DNA of 64,000 nt from Daphnia carinata. Lineage: Eukaryota; Arthropoda; Branchiopoda; Diplostraca; Daphniidae. The stretch's first letter is position 1. Each line of letters starts with the position of its first letter. This document shows positions 1 to 11,900 of the stretch, piece by piece. The DNA lies in the NCBI RefSeq assembly GCF_022539665.2, contig NC_081336.1, positions 5,996,278 to 6,060,277 of the forward strand, written 5' to 3'. The translations under genes were made by a program, and so were the position numbers. Below the pieces are notes generated by a model. That model was not told the origin of the DNA. It was given only the letters and a program-made list of their open reading frames with translations, and did not search any database.

Positions 1-340
1 CGTCCCGATATTCACGATTCTTTTTCCTCCTCCTCCTTCTTCCAATTAGTGGAACACCTACCCTCGACGCAAACTTCTTACTCGTTGTTTTGTTTGTTTT
101 TTTTTTCCCATCCTGCTTTTACCATCTCCCCTTCTCATCTCTTTTTCCCGTTTTTTTTTTTTTTTGTGTGTGTGTTCTTTTAATTTTTTTTTTTTTTTCC
201 TTACGTTCCTTTGAGTTCTCCTTTTACGTAGGTAAGGTGGCACGAACAAGAGACGCATGAAAAATCGCTTTGCTAGACAGGCATCGTTCAGACGAACCAG
301 CATGCGCTGATTGTCTGCAGCCTTGACCGGAATTTTTTTT

Positions 341-383
<43 letters not shown>

Positions 384-418
384 GTCGTAGCCTGTTACTT
401 GCTTAGACTGGCCAGTTG

Positions 419-454
<36 letters not shown>

Positions 455-963
455 GCTGTTGGCGGTGTGAATTCGTTTTTGGAATTGGATGATAATAATA
501 GCCGTATCGAAAATTGGCAATCCTTTTGTAGAATCAAACAGCTTTTTCCCCAATATATTTTTAATCGCCGTAACGAGTTTAGTTGAAAAAAAAAAAAAAA
601 AAAACGCAAAAAAAAAAAAAAAATAAAAATAAATCAATAAATAAAAATTTTCTTTTCAAAATGGAGAGCTTAATGTTCCAGCGTCATCAAAAAAAAAAAA
701 AAAATCAGCTGGAATTCGGCCGGATGTCGAACTCAATCGCACGACCGTTTGCATCGTGGCCCGCTGATCGAAAAAACGATCGAATGACTTTTCTGAATGG
801 GCACAGATGGACCGAACTTGATAAGCATCGTGTCCTGTGTGCACTGACAAGACAATACGCGCAAAGGTACAGTAGGTATAGCGTTTAACAGACTTGGGTT
901 ACACGAATAGCTTCCTGCATTGCTCCAACGAGCGGGTTATATTCACGTTATGAAAAGGTTTAC

Positions 964-1003
<40 letters not shown>

Positions 1004-1874
1004 AAATACTCTTCCCTTTTTATTATGGAAATAACTTTGGACAGCTTTGGCTATGTCTGAGAGATTACGAAGAGTCGATGCGGACTCTTGCTTCTCCCTT
1101 CGCAGGAGGTCTCTACTACCAGAGGAGCAGATATATCATCAGAGATGGTTAAAAAAGAAACAAGGAGACAACAACAAAAAAAAAAAAAACATGTCCCAAG
1201 TTATGATGTGTTGGTCTGATCGAATGCCACAAACGACAATGCCAGAAATATTTACGGGGATTTTTGTCCCCCCACAAATCTAGGAGTCGGAAAGCTCCTT
1301 TTTATTTCTTTATTTGTTTTCAAATCTATCCTCAACATTTAGCCTTTTAATTTTTTATTTTTTTTGGGGGGGTTTCTTTAGCGCGTACCAACATTTCTCA
1401 ATACGAAAGATGCCTAGCAATCAACAAGTGAGCCTCATATATATGATGAAGAATGATTGAATGTTGAAGAAAACGGAATTAACGTAAATATCCTTTTTCT
1501 TTTTTTCTTCATGTTTGAAAAATAGCTAAGCCGGAAAAAATGCTTTAAGAAAAAAAAACAAAAAAAAAACGAAATGCCATGGCTGTTGGACCAATGGTCA
1601 AAGACTATGCTAATAGGCGTTCCGTTGTTTCTCGGTTCACACCTGCGCATTCCGCGTTCGCTTGTCTGACACTGCTCATAACACGACAAAAATCCGCACA
1701 ACAACAACCACAACAAGAACAACAAAACTGAATAATTTTCCGAAACTTTCCATTCGAAACGGCGAGATGATTATAGTGGCAATAGAGATAGCAAATCGAC
1801 AGCGCGCGGCAAATAAAAGAAACGCACAAAAGAAAAGCAAATACGCCGTGAAATCTGAGCCCTGTCCAATAGTA

Positions 1875-1905
<31 letters not shown>

Positions 1906-4716
1906 CTTTTTCTCTCAGGAAAATGGGAAATAAAATGGGAAAAAAAAAAAAATCAGCCGCGTTAACTTGGGGTAAAATATGTTCAATAATCAAACGTGCG
2001 GTAATTGTTAACGCAGTTCTTGTACATGTGGAGGGCTTTGGCAAATCGAACAGGAATAACAGGCGAAGAGGAAGGGGGAGGGCTGTTGCACCGGTAACCC
2101 AATCTACGTTTTTCAACCTTTCCCCCCAACGCGGAACTCTCTGTTTCCTTTCTTTTTACTTCCCCCCCGTTTGCTCCGGTTGGCGCATTCTGAATGAACC
2201 CAGCCGGACTCGTGCCTGATGGACTTTGGGATAGGGGGTGGGGGGGATGGTGTGTACATACATAGGGAGTCAAAAAAAAAAAAAAAAAACCCTGATATAC
2301 CTCTGTTTTAGACAGTAGGCTGAACAAGTCCACTATTGTAGTCATGTAGTAGAACATGAAGAGCCCCTGCTCTAGGATTATCAAACGGCTGTTGGACATT
2401 ATATACCCCCTCGGTTGTGGACGTCTGATGCCAGTGTATGAGTAAGGAATAAAAAAAAAAAAAAAAAAATAAAGAAGGACGGTCACAATAGTGTTGCAGG
2501 AGGGGAAGCACAGGCCATAATAGTGAGAGAGAGAGAGAGACCGAAAGGGGAGGTGGAGGGGGATACCGGTTGGCCCGCAGAGTTAAAACTAAATGTAAGG
2601 GGGGAAAGAAGAAGAGAGGAAGTTGGAACAGACGCCAGGTTATTCGATCCTTCGAGGGACAATGGACTGACAACCAGAGGAAGAAGGAAAAAAAAAAAAA
2701 TAATAATAATGAAGGCAATGGGAAAAAAAAAAAAAAAAAAAGAAAACGGCTGCATCGGTAAGTTGAACGCCACAAAAGCCTGTCTTGAGCTTCCTTTCTT
2801 GTTTTGATTTTTTTTTGTGTGTGTGTGTGTGTGTATGCCATGCCTTTAGGCCTGCTACATTGTGAAGAACGCTTTATTCTGAAACGACCGGCTGCTATTA
2901 CAGAAATGAAAAGCCGTATGGGACGCATTGATGCACAATGCCGCCCATAAGCTCTGTCTAAATTACCCTAATTATTGCAGCGGGACGCACTGTATACACA
3001 TGCATCGATCACGTTATCCATTCAGCTCTGGAACTTCTCATGGACTGTGCCTCATCACCTCTTTTGTCTCGTCGCTTTTATTTGATTTTTTATTTATTTT
3101 ATTATTATTTTTTTTTTTCCCGACCCATCATTCATAGTTTCTCTCGCGAGTACGTTCTTCACCTACGGTTATATTAAGCTGTAAAAAAAAAAAAAACCGT
3201 GGCGCGCGTATACGATAATCTCTGGAAACACGATGACATTTTCACAAGGGGTCCAATCAGCTGCGCGGGGGCAATAAAGGTTTTTTTTTTTTTTTTTTTC
3301 TTTTTGTTCTCTACCCGCTTTATTGGCTAATACTCGGGGAAAAAATAAAAGCGAAACAAAAACAAAAATAAAAGATGACGATTTACTGGCGATGGCAATC
3401 AAAGAAGGGTGTGCTATTTGTAGCAGATGGTAGCGCAGGCAAAAATGCGATTCGCCAACTGCATTATTAATGATGTCTATAGTTTCTAGTCGATCAAAGA
3501 TCAAGCCGCTATTCGACAAGAGTAAAAAGAAAAAAAAAACTGCGAGTATGCTAATCGACAAGAGAAAAGAAAAAAAAAAAAAGAAAAAGGGACGCGAGTT
3601 ATTTGTTTGCTTGAAAAGGAGAGAAAACGAGGGTGTGTCGGTTCAATTAGGCGTGGCTTAAAACGTCCGCGTTCAACGCAAAAGCGAAATATCAAAAAAA
3701 ATAAAAAAAAATAAGCCGCAGCCTCCATTTGATGCTTCTGCGGGTTGAGTCTCTCAAGTTGCACTTCATCATGGCACGGCCGTAGGCTTTACACCTCAAA
3801 CTCCTTAAACGTATTGGCCTCGTTGATTTCTATCGCCGTTCTTTTTTTGTGCTGCGCAACACGTCGACGTTGTCGTACAATTCCCGTGAACTGGTCCCGA
3901 ATCATTTTTTTGTTTTTGTTTTTTTTTTTTTTGCAAATTTTCCAGCTCATTGGGCAAAAATACAAGAGACGTTCAAGAGTTCACCGATTGAGGTCGGGCC
4001 ACTCGACCGCAGATCAATCAATAAATCACGAAAACAATTTCATCGGTTGGGTTTATAGGCGAGTAGGCCTTCAATTACGAATTCTCACGCATCAAACGAA
4101 ATGAAAAAGAAACGATGTAACCCGACAATGGCCACATGTGGCAAACGCCTTCCCCCCTCCCCATTGACACCACCCATCTTCAAGGTTGTCGTTCCCAGAA
4201 GAGAAATAAAAAAAAAAAAAAAAAAACGTCTCTAACGATAACAATCCGATGTCACCGATTCCGGACCTCTGATTGGTCGCGTAAAGATCAAAGCGGCAGC
4301 AGGGTTTTACGTAACAAACAGACACTGACCGAAAGAGAGAGAGAGAAATTGAGCGAGCCCTTACAAACGTTATTGGGCACGAATCTTATCAAAGGCCATT
4401 TATTTCAACAAAAAAAAAAAAAATAAATAAATAAATAAATGAATAAATAAAATGACCTTTTCGCCATATTTGATCAACTGTAGAAAAAAAAAAGTGGATT
4501 ACGTGCGCATTTCTTTTCGTGAAAAAAAAAAAATGATAATAATAAGCTGGAGCCATTCTCTAACCAGGTAATTAACCAAGGGGAAACACGCGACTATCGA
4601 CGATGACTTTCGTAATAGTCGCATAGCCTTTCTTTTTTCAATAATAATAATAATAAAAAAAATAATAATAAAATAACCGATGATCGGATAAGAAGAGATT
4701 GGAGAGGGAGGAGGGG
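1..4716. other. Presumed intron 1 of the FGF-like gene; homopolymer-rich non-coding DNA
   Basis: This stretch lies downstream, in minus-strand sense, of the splice donor at 4717-4724 and is therefore read as part of the first intron of the FGF-like gene. It holds many A and T runs of 12-35 nt, for example near 340-380, 424-450 and 967-998. It also has a short GA run near 2524-2540 and an AAAT/AATA repeat at 4422-4451. The open frames here are Lys- or Phe-rich products of the homopolymers. I looked on the minus strand for a second FGF core exon and saw none, so the remaining exons should lie left of the window. Confidence 0.5.
4422..4451. repeat. AAAT-type tetranucleotide microsatellite
   Basis: A run of roughly seven AAAT/AATA units with one interruption (GAAT), following a 13-nt A run. 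It is a simple repeat in non-coding DNA. Confidence 0.85.
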
Positions 4717-4724
4717 GTACTTAC

Positions 4725-4912
4725 AGTAGAAACTGGAGTCTTGTCCTGTGGCGCTGACGGTCCCATTGGGGAAACTTTGTATGTAAAGATTGTTTTTGCT
4801 CAAGAGTCGGAGAATCGAACCTTCTTCCGTGCCGCTTCCACTGCCGCTTTCTTTGGACGGCGCTGCTGGTTTGTATCCTCCGTAATTGTGAGCTACTAGC
4901 GGAGATACTTGT

Positions 4913-4950
<38 letters not shown>

Positions 4951-5307
4951 GTGGTGGTGGTGATGGTGATGATGCTGAAAACGGCTGTGATGATGTTGGG
5001 ACACACCACTGTTAACGCTGGAGCCACCAGGTGCGACCACCATGTTGGTGGGCGTTTGTATTGGCTGGAAGATGGAGACGGTTGGCGGTGTGTGAGCACC
5101 AGGATCGGCCCTCGTTAAGGCAATGTAATTATTGCTGCCTGCTGATGCGGACGAAAGATCCCGTTCGCCGGTGGCAGCGGAGGTGGCGCGCGATGGCTCT
5201 ACCTGTGCCGACAAGAGGAGGAGGTGAGTGACGAGGAGCGGAACGAGCAGGATCCAGCGGCAGCGACAGCGGAAGGTCCCGAGGCCACGGCTAGGGCCAC
5301 GAATCAT
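4725..5307 (-). CDS. FGF-like secreted ligand, first coding exon (partial gene)
   Basis: Partial gene, 194 codons plus one base. The start ATG is at 5307-5305. A hydrophobic signal-peptide-like segment spans residues 18-34 (ILLVPLLVTHLLLL core). A low-complexity linker follows, with eight His (112-119) and fourteen Gln (120-133), then a Gly/Ser stretch. Residues 166-194 read LRLLSKNNLYIQSFPNGTVS and then ATGQDSSFY. This resembles the first beta-strands of FGFs (Leu-Tyr-x-x-x-x-Phe-x-Leu-x-Ile-x-Pro-Asn-Gly-Thr-Val-x-Gly-Thr-x-x-Asp). The exon ends at a GTAAGTAC donor (4717-4724), close to where many animal FGF genes have their first intron. FGFs are extracellular ligands of receptor tyrosine kinases and act in branching and migration. 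The family call rests on about 30 residues, so it is a good inference rather than proof. Divergently oriented to the MICU gene. Confidence 0.6.
4906..4982 (-). repeat. CAG/CAC coding repeat (poly-Gln and poly-His)
   Basis: On the minus strand this trinucleotide tract encodes eight consecutive His followed by fourteen Gln inside the FGF-like exon. The repeat stays in frame and the frame is open on both sides. Confidence 0.9.
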
Positions 5308-5699
5308 GACGGCCCCGCCCTCGGCGACCCCAACAGTACGATTTTTGGACGGCAGTTATTGCCGCACACCGTGAGTAGCACTATCGCTTGATGGATGGCT
5401 GAAGTTGTTGAGCGATGAAAAAATGGGCACCACAACTGAAAAAAAAAAAAAAAAAACTTGTCTGGGCACTCGACTAGGCCGCTCGGAAGCTCTGGCAAAT
5501 TCGCAAAGGCACTACGCCAACGAGTCACACATACGAGCCGGTACGACACAAAAACGCGCTCAATCCAGACGCTAAACTGCGTGTCGCTCGCACACAAATC
5601 CGTTGCTTGTCCAATTCGATGGGGGCCAATGACAGCAGCTGAACGGACGCACTGTTCCTGCCACTCATTACCCCACCCAACGATTTTGCAATTCCGAGA

Positions 5700-5725
5700 A
5701 AATAATAATAATAATAATAATAATA
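5700..5725. repeat. (AAT)n trinucleotide microsatellite
   Basis: About nine AAT units, followed by A-rich DNA. Simple repeat about 400 nt upstream of the FGF-like start codon. Confidence 0.85.
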
Positions 5726-6410
5726 GTCCAAAAAAAATAAAAAAATAAAAAAATATAGGAAATAAACAAAAAAAAAAGGCCAGACGTAGGTTGGAAAGGG
5801 GTTTGATTTAGTCAAAGACGGATTAGAAAATATTCTTTGATCAGAGGAAGCTCAGAAAAGCACTAGCAATATATCTTTTTTTTTTTTTCTTGAATCCTTT
5901 CGTTGTTCTTTTTCTTTTTCTTTTTAAAAGCAAAGGATTTCCTTTATTATTATTTTGTGTTTCTTTTTTCTTCTTTTTATTCCAAATTTTATGGCTGCTT
6001 CTGCGTCTTCTTGCGAAGACCTAACAGCAAATGCGATGACACCCGCCAGTAAGGGACTAATGGTCTTGTGCCCGCGTTTCTTCTCAAGTTTCCCACTCAG
6101 GGTTTCACATTGGTGTTGCAGTTGCAGCAGCACAAGGGGTGGGATAGAGTGTTGGTTTTTGTTTTTTTTCTTATTTAATTTTTTTTTTTTTTTTTTTTTA
6201 AAGAGAGAAGAAGCGGGGAGAGGGCGGCTGATGGACACAAGAGGGTGGGTGGTTACGGCTTCCAACAAGGCAATTTGGGAAGTCTTCTGGCCGTTACGAG
6301 ACTCAATGTCCCAACTAATTTGATTGCGAGAAGACGAGAAAGAAGAAGAAGAAGGAAGAAAAATTTAACACGTCGAAAGAAATCAAAAACCAAAGTCAAC
6401 AACAAACAAC

Positions 6411-6427
6411 GGGGGGGGGGGGGGGGG
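6411..6427. repeat. G homopolymer of 17 nt
   Basis: An uninterrupted run of 17 G. It is the longest G run noticed and is unusual beside the many A/T runs in this region. Confidence 0.9.
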
Positions 6428-6639
6428 ACAAGGCACAGTTGCAATGCGAGCTGAGCAGAAATCAACGAGCCCCGGTTATTTTCGTTTGTTGTTTTTATTT
6501 CCTCTTTCTATTCCTTTTTTCTTTTGTTCTAAATTGGCGATTTCTTTGAAATTGAGTTTGTCTGTTTGTTTTTTTTTTTTGAAAGGCAATTCGGAAGAGA
6601 GAGAAAAAAAAAAAAAAAAAAGGCTCAGTTTGGCTTCAA

Positions 6640-7210
6640 CAGCAAGGTCCAGAGTAAGGCAAGCTGAAGAGGAACGAGAAAGAAGCGCGTCAGAGCGCAA
6701 TGGGTCGTGCAGCAAGTCGGCGGCTGCCGGCTCAGATGAAGACGTTCACTAAGAGCAGCTCTACTAGGCTCTTGCCACCTGGAGGCCGATGGCTGGAGGA
6801 CGAAGCTCCTTTGCAGTTGGCCGTCACAGAGGAGCAGCTGAGTCAAGAAACACGGCGCACAAGCGCACCACAAATGCGATGGGGTGGCTCTGCGAGGTGA
6901 GCGCAGAAACCGGGACGCGAGAGAGAACGACGACGGCGACGACGGCAAATCGGGGAATTGGCCAACGACACTGATGTGCATGGCTACACAGAAGCCCCCC
7001 GACCGTTTATCCAACTGCTGCTGAATTGGCAGGGCGGTGCCGGCGGAGCCAATGGACACGCTAAGAGAGGCGCGATGCGGCCGTAGGCCCACAACGACGA
7101 CGTCACTTGGTAAGGGCAACACTCGGCGGCGGCGACCGTTTGCCGCAGCATTGGTCAACACCAACCGACACTGAAGCCGTGACTGAACCGCTCACAGCTT
7201 CAGTCGACGG
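6640..7210. other. GC-rich block upstream of the FGF-like gene
   Basis: A roughly 570-nt block that is clearly richer in G and C, and in CpG, than its homopolymer-rich surroundings. It is open in several frames, including 179 codons on the minus strand at 6625-7164. The translated products look like GC-bias artefacts (Arg, Pro, Ser and Leu rich, no domain). It may be a promoter-proximal region or 5' untranslated exon of the FGF-like gene, which starts about 1.3 kb away on the same strand. Confidence 0.25.
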
Positions 7211-7240
7211 CATCACACAGTGTAGAGAAAACAAGAGTCA

Positions 7241-7276
<36 letters not shown>

Positions 7277-7383
7277 CTCTTGTTCTTTTTTTTTTTTTTT
7301 TTTTTTTCTTTTTAAATAATTATCGATTAATTAAAAAGGGGTGGAATTAGAACCAAAGGTGAGAGAGAGCCAAATCAAACACA

Positions 7384-7384
<1 letters not shown>

Positions 7385-7428
<44 letters not shown>
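7385..7428. repeat. (CA)n dinucleotide microsatellite
   Basis: About 22 perfect CA/AC units. Simple repeat in intergenic DNA. Confidence 0.95.
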
Positions 7429-7430
<2 letters not shown>

Positions 7431-8146
7431 ATAAAAGGAGAGGGGGGTCGGATTACGGTAGGATGGATGTTTTTTTGTTTTTTTTTGGGAACGAAACGCG
7501 CGCGGGTGGGCAATTAGTACGACGGAGTGTTATTGAAATCACGCGATTCGATCCGGCCGTGTGTGAAAAGCGGACGAGTTTTTTTTTTTTTTTTCTTTTT
7601 AATATTCGAAAAAAAAAATAATAATAATAATATTTTTCGTGCACCGAAATAAATGGAAATAACTGTTGAAGGTATCCGTGGTTAGGTTGTCACTTTGGGT
7701 GTATAGTTCCCTTCTGGTTTTGTTTGATCAAACGGTCATCAGCCGAAAAATTTTGAAATGAACTTGTTGGATCAAATACAAGCGAATCTCGAAAACAACT
7801 GGAAAAATTTCACCTTTTTTCTTTTTTTTTTTAAATTATATTTTCTTTGTTTTCGATTTCTCGTATTTTTTATTTTTTTTTTTTTTTTGTAAGCCTCGTT
7901 ATAACACCGTGCACAAAACGGGCCAGAGTGCGTCAAACCGTTTCGTAGATCCCATCTGCAGCGCTGCAGCACGACTACTGATTGTGGTAGTCTTGTGGAA
8001 CTAGTAGTGGAAAAGAGAAGAGAGCGCCCCCTGGAACACTCACTGCTGAGCCCGTCGGCCAGCAGATGGTGGCAGAGTTTGTGGAGAAGGGAGGGGAGAT
8101 GGGGAGGGGTGGTGTCGGACCGGCAGAACAAGGGGAAGTTAAAAAG

Positions 8147-8188
<42 letters not shown>

Positions 8189-8268
8189 GAGGGCTGGATG
8201 GGTGGGGATTGAAAGGAAGAGGGGGAGGGGTTTGTTGCCTGCTGAACTGTTGGTGTGTGGCTAGACTG

Positions 8269-8302
<34 letters not shown>
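8147..8302. repeat. Pair of very long A homopolymers
   Basis: Two A runs of over 30 nt (about 8147-8184 and 8269-8302) separated by a G-rich spacer. A further A run lies at about 8403-8424. They belong to the homopolymer-dense domain at the left of the window. Confidence 0.85.
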
Positions 8303-8304
<2 letters not shown>

Positions 8305-8790
8305 AGCCGATTGTACTTGGGCAGCACAGTATATACAAATGTAATAGAGTCTGCTGCGTGAGTTGGGAGTTCTCGGAGAGGGAAAGGAGAACTCAAATGA
8401 ATAAAAAAAAAAAAAAAAAAAAAAGACAAGGACTTGAGGTGGGGTTACAAGCACGCTCCACTCTGGTCAAAATCGGCGATTCCTCCCCCCCTCCCTTCCT
8501 CCCCTCCCCCCCCCCCCCGAAAGTTGTACACCTGTCTTTTCAAGAACGAGTTGTCCCCAAGAAAAAAGAAGGAAAAAGAGAATAAACGAGAGAGAATATA
8601 ATAGAACGAAGTCAAGAAAAAACAACAAAAAAAAAAAAAAAAAAAAAAAAAAACACGACAAATCCAAACGAAGAAAGTTATGGTATTCTTTCTTTTTTTC
8701 TTTTTCAGATGTATAGCCCACCGTGCTAGTGCAGCTAAGTCTCGCCTCTTTCGTCAATCGTCCGTAAGACTTGCAGGTCACGTTTGCTGG

Positions 8791-8791
<1 letters not shown>

Positions 8792-8814
<23 letters not shown>
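8792..8814. repeat. (TA)n dinucleotide microsatellite followed by a T run
   Basis: About eleven TA units leading directly into an 18-nt T run. Simple repeat. Confidence 0.9.
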
Positions 8815-8831
<17 letters not shown>

Positions 8832-8854
8832 TAGTCTGGGATTAAAAATTTAAC

Positions 8855-8977
8855 AATTTTTTTTTTCTCGTTTTCTTCTTTTTTTTTTTTCTCCTTCTTC
8901 CTCTTTCCCTTGTCCTTTTCTACCCTCCTTTTCTTATTTTTCTTCTCCTTCTTCTTTTTTCTTCTGTTTCTTCTTGT
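8855..8977 (+). repeat. Polypyrimidine tract of about 120 nt
   Basis: Almost only T and C on the plus strand, with short CTT/CTTC units and a handful of purines. Such tracts can form triplexes in vitro; no function is visible here. Confidence 0.75.
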
Positions 8978-11900
8978 GTTAAACATTCGGGCTTGACGCT
9001 ACCTGTGTCTGCTTGGTCAAAGACGGTCACTTAGGAAAAAATACGTCTTAAAACTTCTCAATGCTTTTTTTTTTTTTTTTTTTTTTTTATATATACTGTA
9101 CATATATAAGGCCGGTGGAACTTTCGTTCTTGGCCGCTTTTTTTCTCATGGATTTTTAAGTCCACTAAATACATCACGGATTGTCCCTTTACCGCGACAC
9201 CCGACCTTTCTGTCATGGCTAGTTTTTGTATTTCAATTTTTTGTTTTGTTTTGTTTCATTCTTTTTTTTTTTTTTTTTTTTTTTGAAAGCCACCATTCAT
9301 TGTTAGTAAACGTTCTACGCACATACTCCGGATGACCTTTCTTTTTCATACAATCCCCCATTTCCCGAAATTTCAGTTCAACGACACAACAAATCATATT
9401 GCCAAGGAGCATAATGAACAATTTGAATGGGCAAAGAGCCCTGTGTGTTGGACAAGAATAGACTACCACCCTACTTCTCTTCAACTAGTTGTAACTATTG
9501 GGGAATTCTATCGGAACATGGGTCACAGTTTATGTGTAGAGAAGAAAACCATTGGGTATGGAGCATCATGTTACCGGAGAACTATTTTTCCTTTTTCTTT
9601 TGAAAATTGGGTTTCCCATGTTCACACAAAGACAATCGATAATGTTAGACACTTTACTGAGTGGTTGAAATGAGTGCTGAATGGACCATTAGTTCTTACG
9701 AGCTCAGTTTTTTGGTCTTATATCCGTACGACAGAGAAATATTGAGATCTCAAAACGCCAACTGCTGATGATGACTAACACATCTCTCGTTCTCACTTCT
9801 CTATTTTCTTTTCCTTATCTCCATGCACATGCACGCAAACGCACTCGCCTGTTTTCATTCGTTATCCACTTGCAAATGCAACTGCGACTAAGTGGGACGC
9901 TATATGCTTTACAAAAACATTACGTGAGTGGGGGTCCATCAGCTAATGAACTGCGCTTAACATTGAACGGACAGTTGAGCCGGCGCTGATTTTCGCCGAA
10001 GAGCGTGAAGCTACAATGACCACTTTTTCGCAGATTTCGATTAAAACGAACCGTCTCCAGCTTGTTGTTAAATTGTGCGGTGTTGGCCGGATCTCTCGCA
10101 AACCATCGCTCTATTTTATTTTCTCTTTTTTTCTTTTTCTTACGAGATCTTCTATCGAAAATCTATTCTTTAGCTGCTTCGATCCGGCAGAATGCTTAAC
10201 ATCAAAGGGGTCGGCAAGTCCAAACAAGCACGGTTTTTATAATAAAAATGTTGCTGTGTCATCGTTGACGTTTCAATATTTAGCACATGAAATGTGAGTA
10301 TTTCTCGTCGTGGGACATGGTTCTAGGAACGAATTGACTCAGATTTGATACGAAGAGATTACACTATCATTTTTTTTCTTCCGTGGAAAACATTTTTTTT
10401 TTTTTCGCTGTAATTGTACGTAATTTCACGTACGAATGATATTTGAAAGGACATTTTTATCGAAGCATTTCGACGCCATGAGTTTGCCTTGGCGACGACG
10501 ACAGATCTCGAACCCATTGCAAAGATGAAAAAGAGTTTCAAAATCAGGGGAAATGATCACGAAATGAAACTGTTCAACGGTTCGCACGCATTAACGTAGA
10601 CACCCACTGCAGAGTTTTACAAACCGAACGGAGGCAGCAATGAATGCGGGTCAAGCTTGTATCTGGATCGATTGAGGCGATGTTTTCAGTACGCAGCGAT
10701 GACAAAAGAGTCAGTCTACCAATGATTCGTCTACGTCGACACACAACACAGTTTTGTGTACACTGCGGCAGCACACACCTACGCGTCTTCACGAGTGAAT
10801 CCATTTTCCATAGGCTGGAACTTTTGTTTGAAACGTGCGCCTTTTGTTTGACATAGCGGTGAGAGACCTCGTGGGCCATATGTTATTGTGTCGGCAGGGT
10901 AGCCGGTCATTTGGCGGGGGTTGGACGAGCTAAAGTCTGCGGCGCCCGGCGTCGGCCAGTCGCGTCGCATCCCGTCTCATTTGATCCCATTTCTCTGTAC
11001 CTTTTTGGCAACTGCTAGCTTATATTGGGATTTCAGACCAAACAGTCAATGTCCATGTTTAGTCTGAAGCCGATGTCAGTTAGTCTGCAACGCCATTCTA
11101 GGAAGGTGGTGTCGTTCAGCGGCCACGCACTCGCCACGATTTTTAGCAACTCGCAGCGAAAACATTTTCCGTTATTTATTTATTTGTTTCACATCATCAA
11201 ATCTTAGCCAACTCAATAGGTGAGTGCCAAAGCGGATGGAGAAGGGCATCGGCAACGCATCAGCACCGATCGTCTGTCAGCCATCTTCGATTCACGTTAG
11301 ACACATCTGTTAGCGCATCAAAAACATATATATATTTTTTTTTTTTGCGTCCGATATAGAACGGATAAAAATGTATGTTCATCAAACTGACCACGTTTAA
11401 GCAATACACGTTGATTTCTTGGCTATGAGTAATGGCTTGGGGGTTAATGGCTAAACATGCAGACTGATGACTGTATAAGTGACTGATGGCCCGGTTAGTA
11501 GCGCAATAAGCAGCAGTTTTGAAATGAGAATCACTGGCCTTGCAGCGCTGTTCTTTTTTTTTTTTTTTTTCAGCTTGGCTTATTTGCCATCGGTTACCAG
11601 ACGTTGATTGTTAAGTGGCTAATTGATGGTGAAATAACATCTGACCTGTCGCCCACTAGACGCGTAACCCAACGCCCTCTTACGTCACCCGGAGAGACGT
11701 CTCAGTGATACACCTGAGCTTATTCGCGGTCTCGTATTCGCTTTCGAAATATCAAAACGATTTTTTAAAAAGTAGTTATACAGCTCATTTCTATATGCTC
11801 ACGATTAACGGAGTTGATCTGAACTTTCAAAAAGGGCTCTGAAATCGAATACAGTGGTGGCGTTGGCTAGTCTGGATTTCTCTACGAGTATAAGCCGACG

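Noticed and set aside
58-2928. Many open frames rich in Lys or Phe on both strands
   Set aside because: They are produced by A and T homopolymers, overlap each other in all frames and have no domain or splice context.
6625-7164. 179-codon minus-strand open frame
   Set aside because: It lies in the GC-rich block, where stop codons are rare. The product is Arg/Leu/Pro/Ser-rich with no domain, and opposite-strand frames are open too.
8139-8454. Poly-Phe and poly-Lys encoding frames
   Set aside because: Direct translation of long T/A runs.
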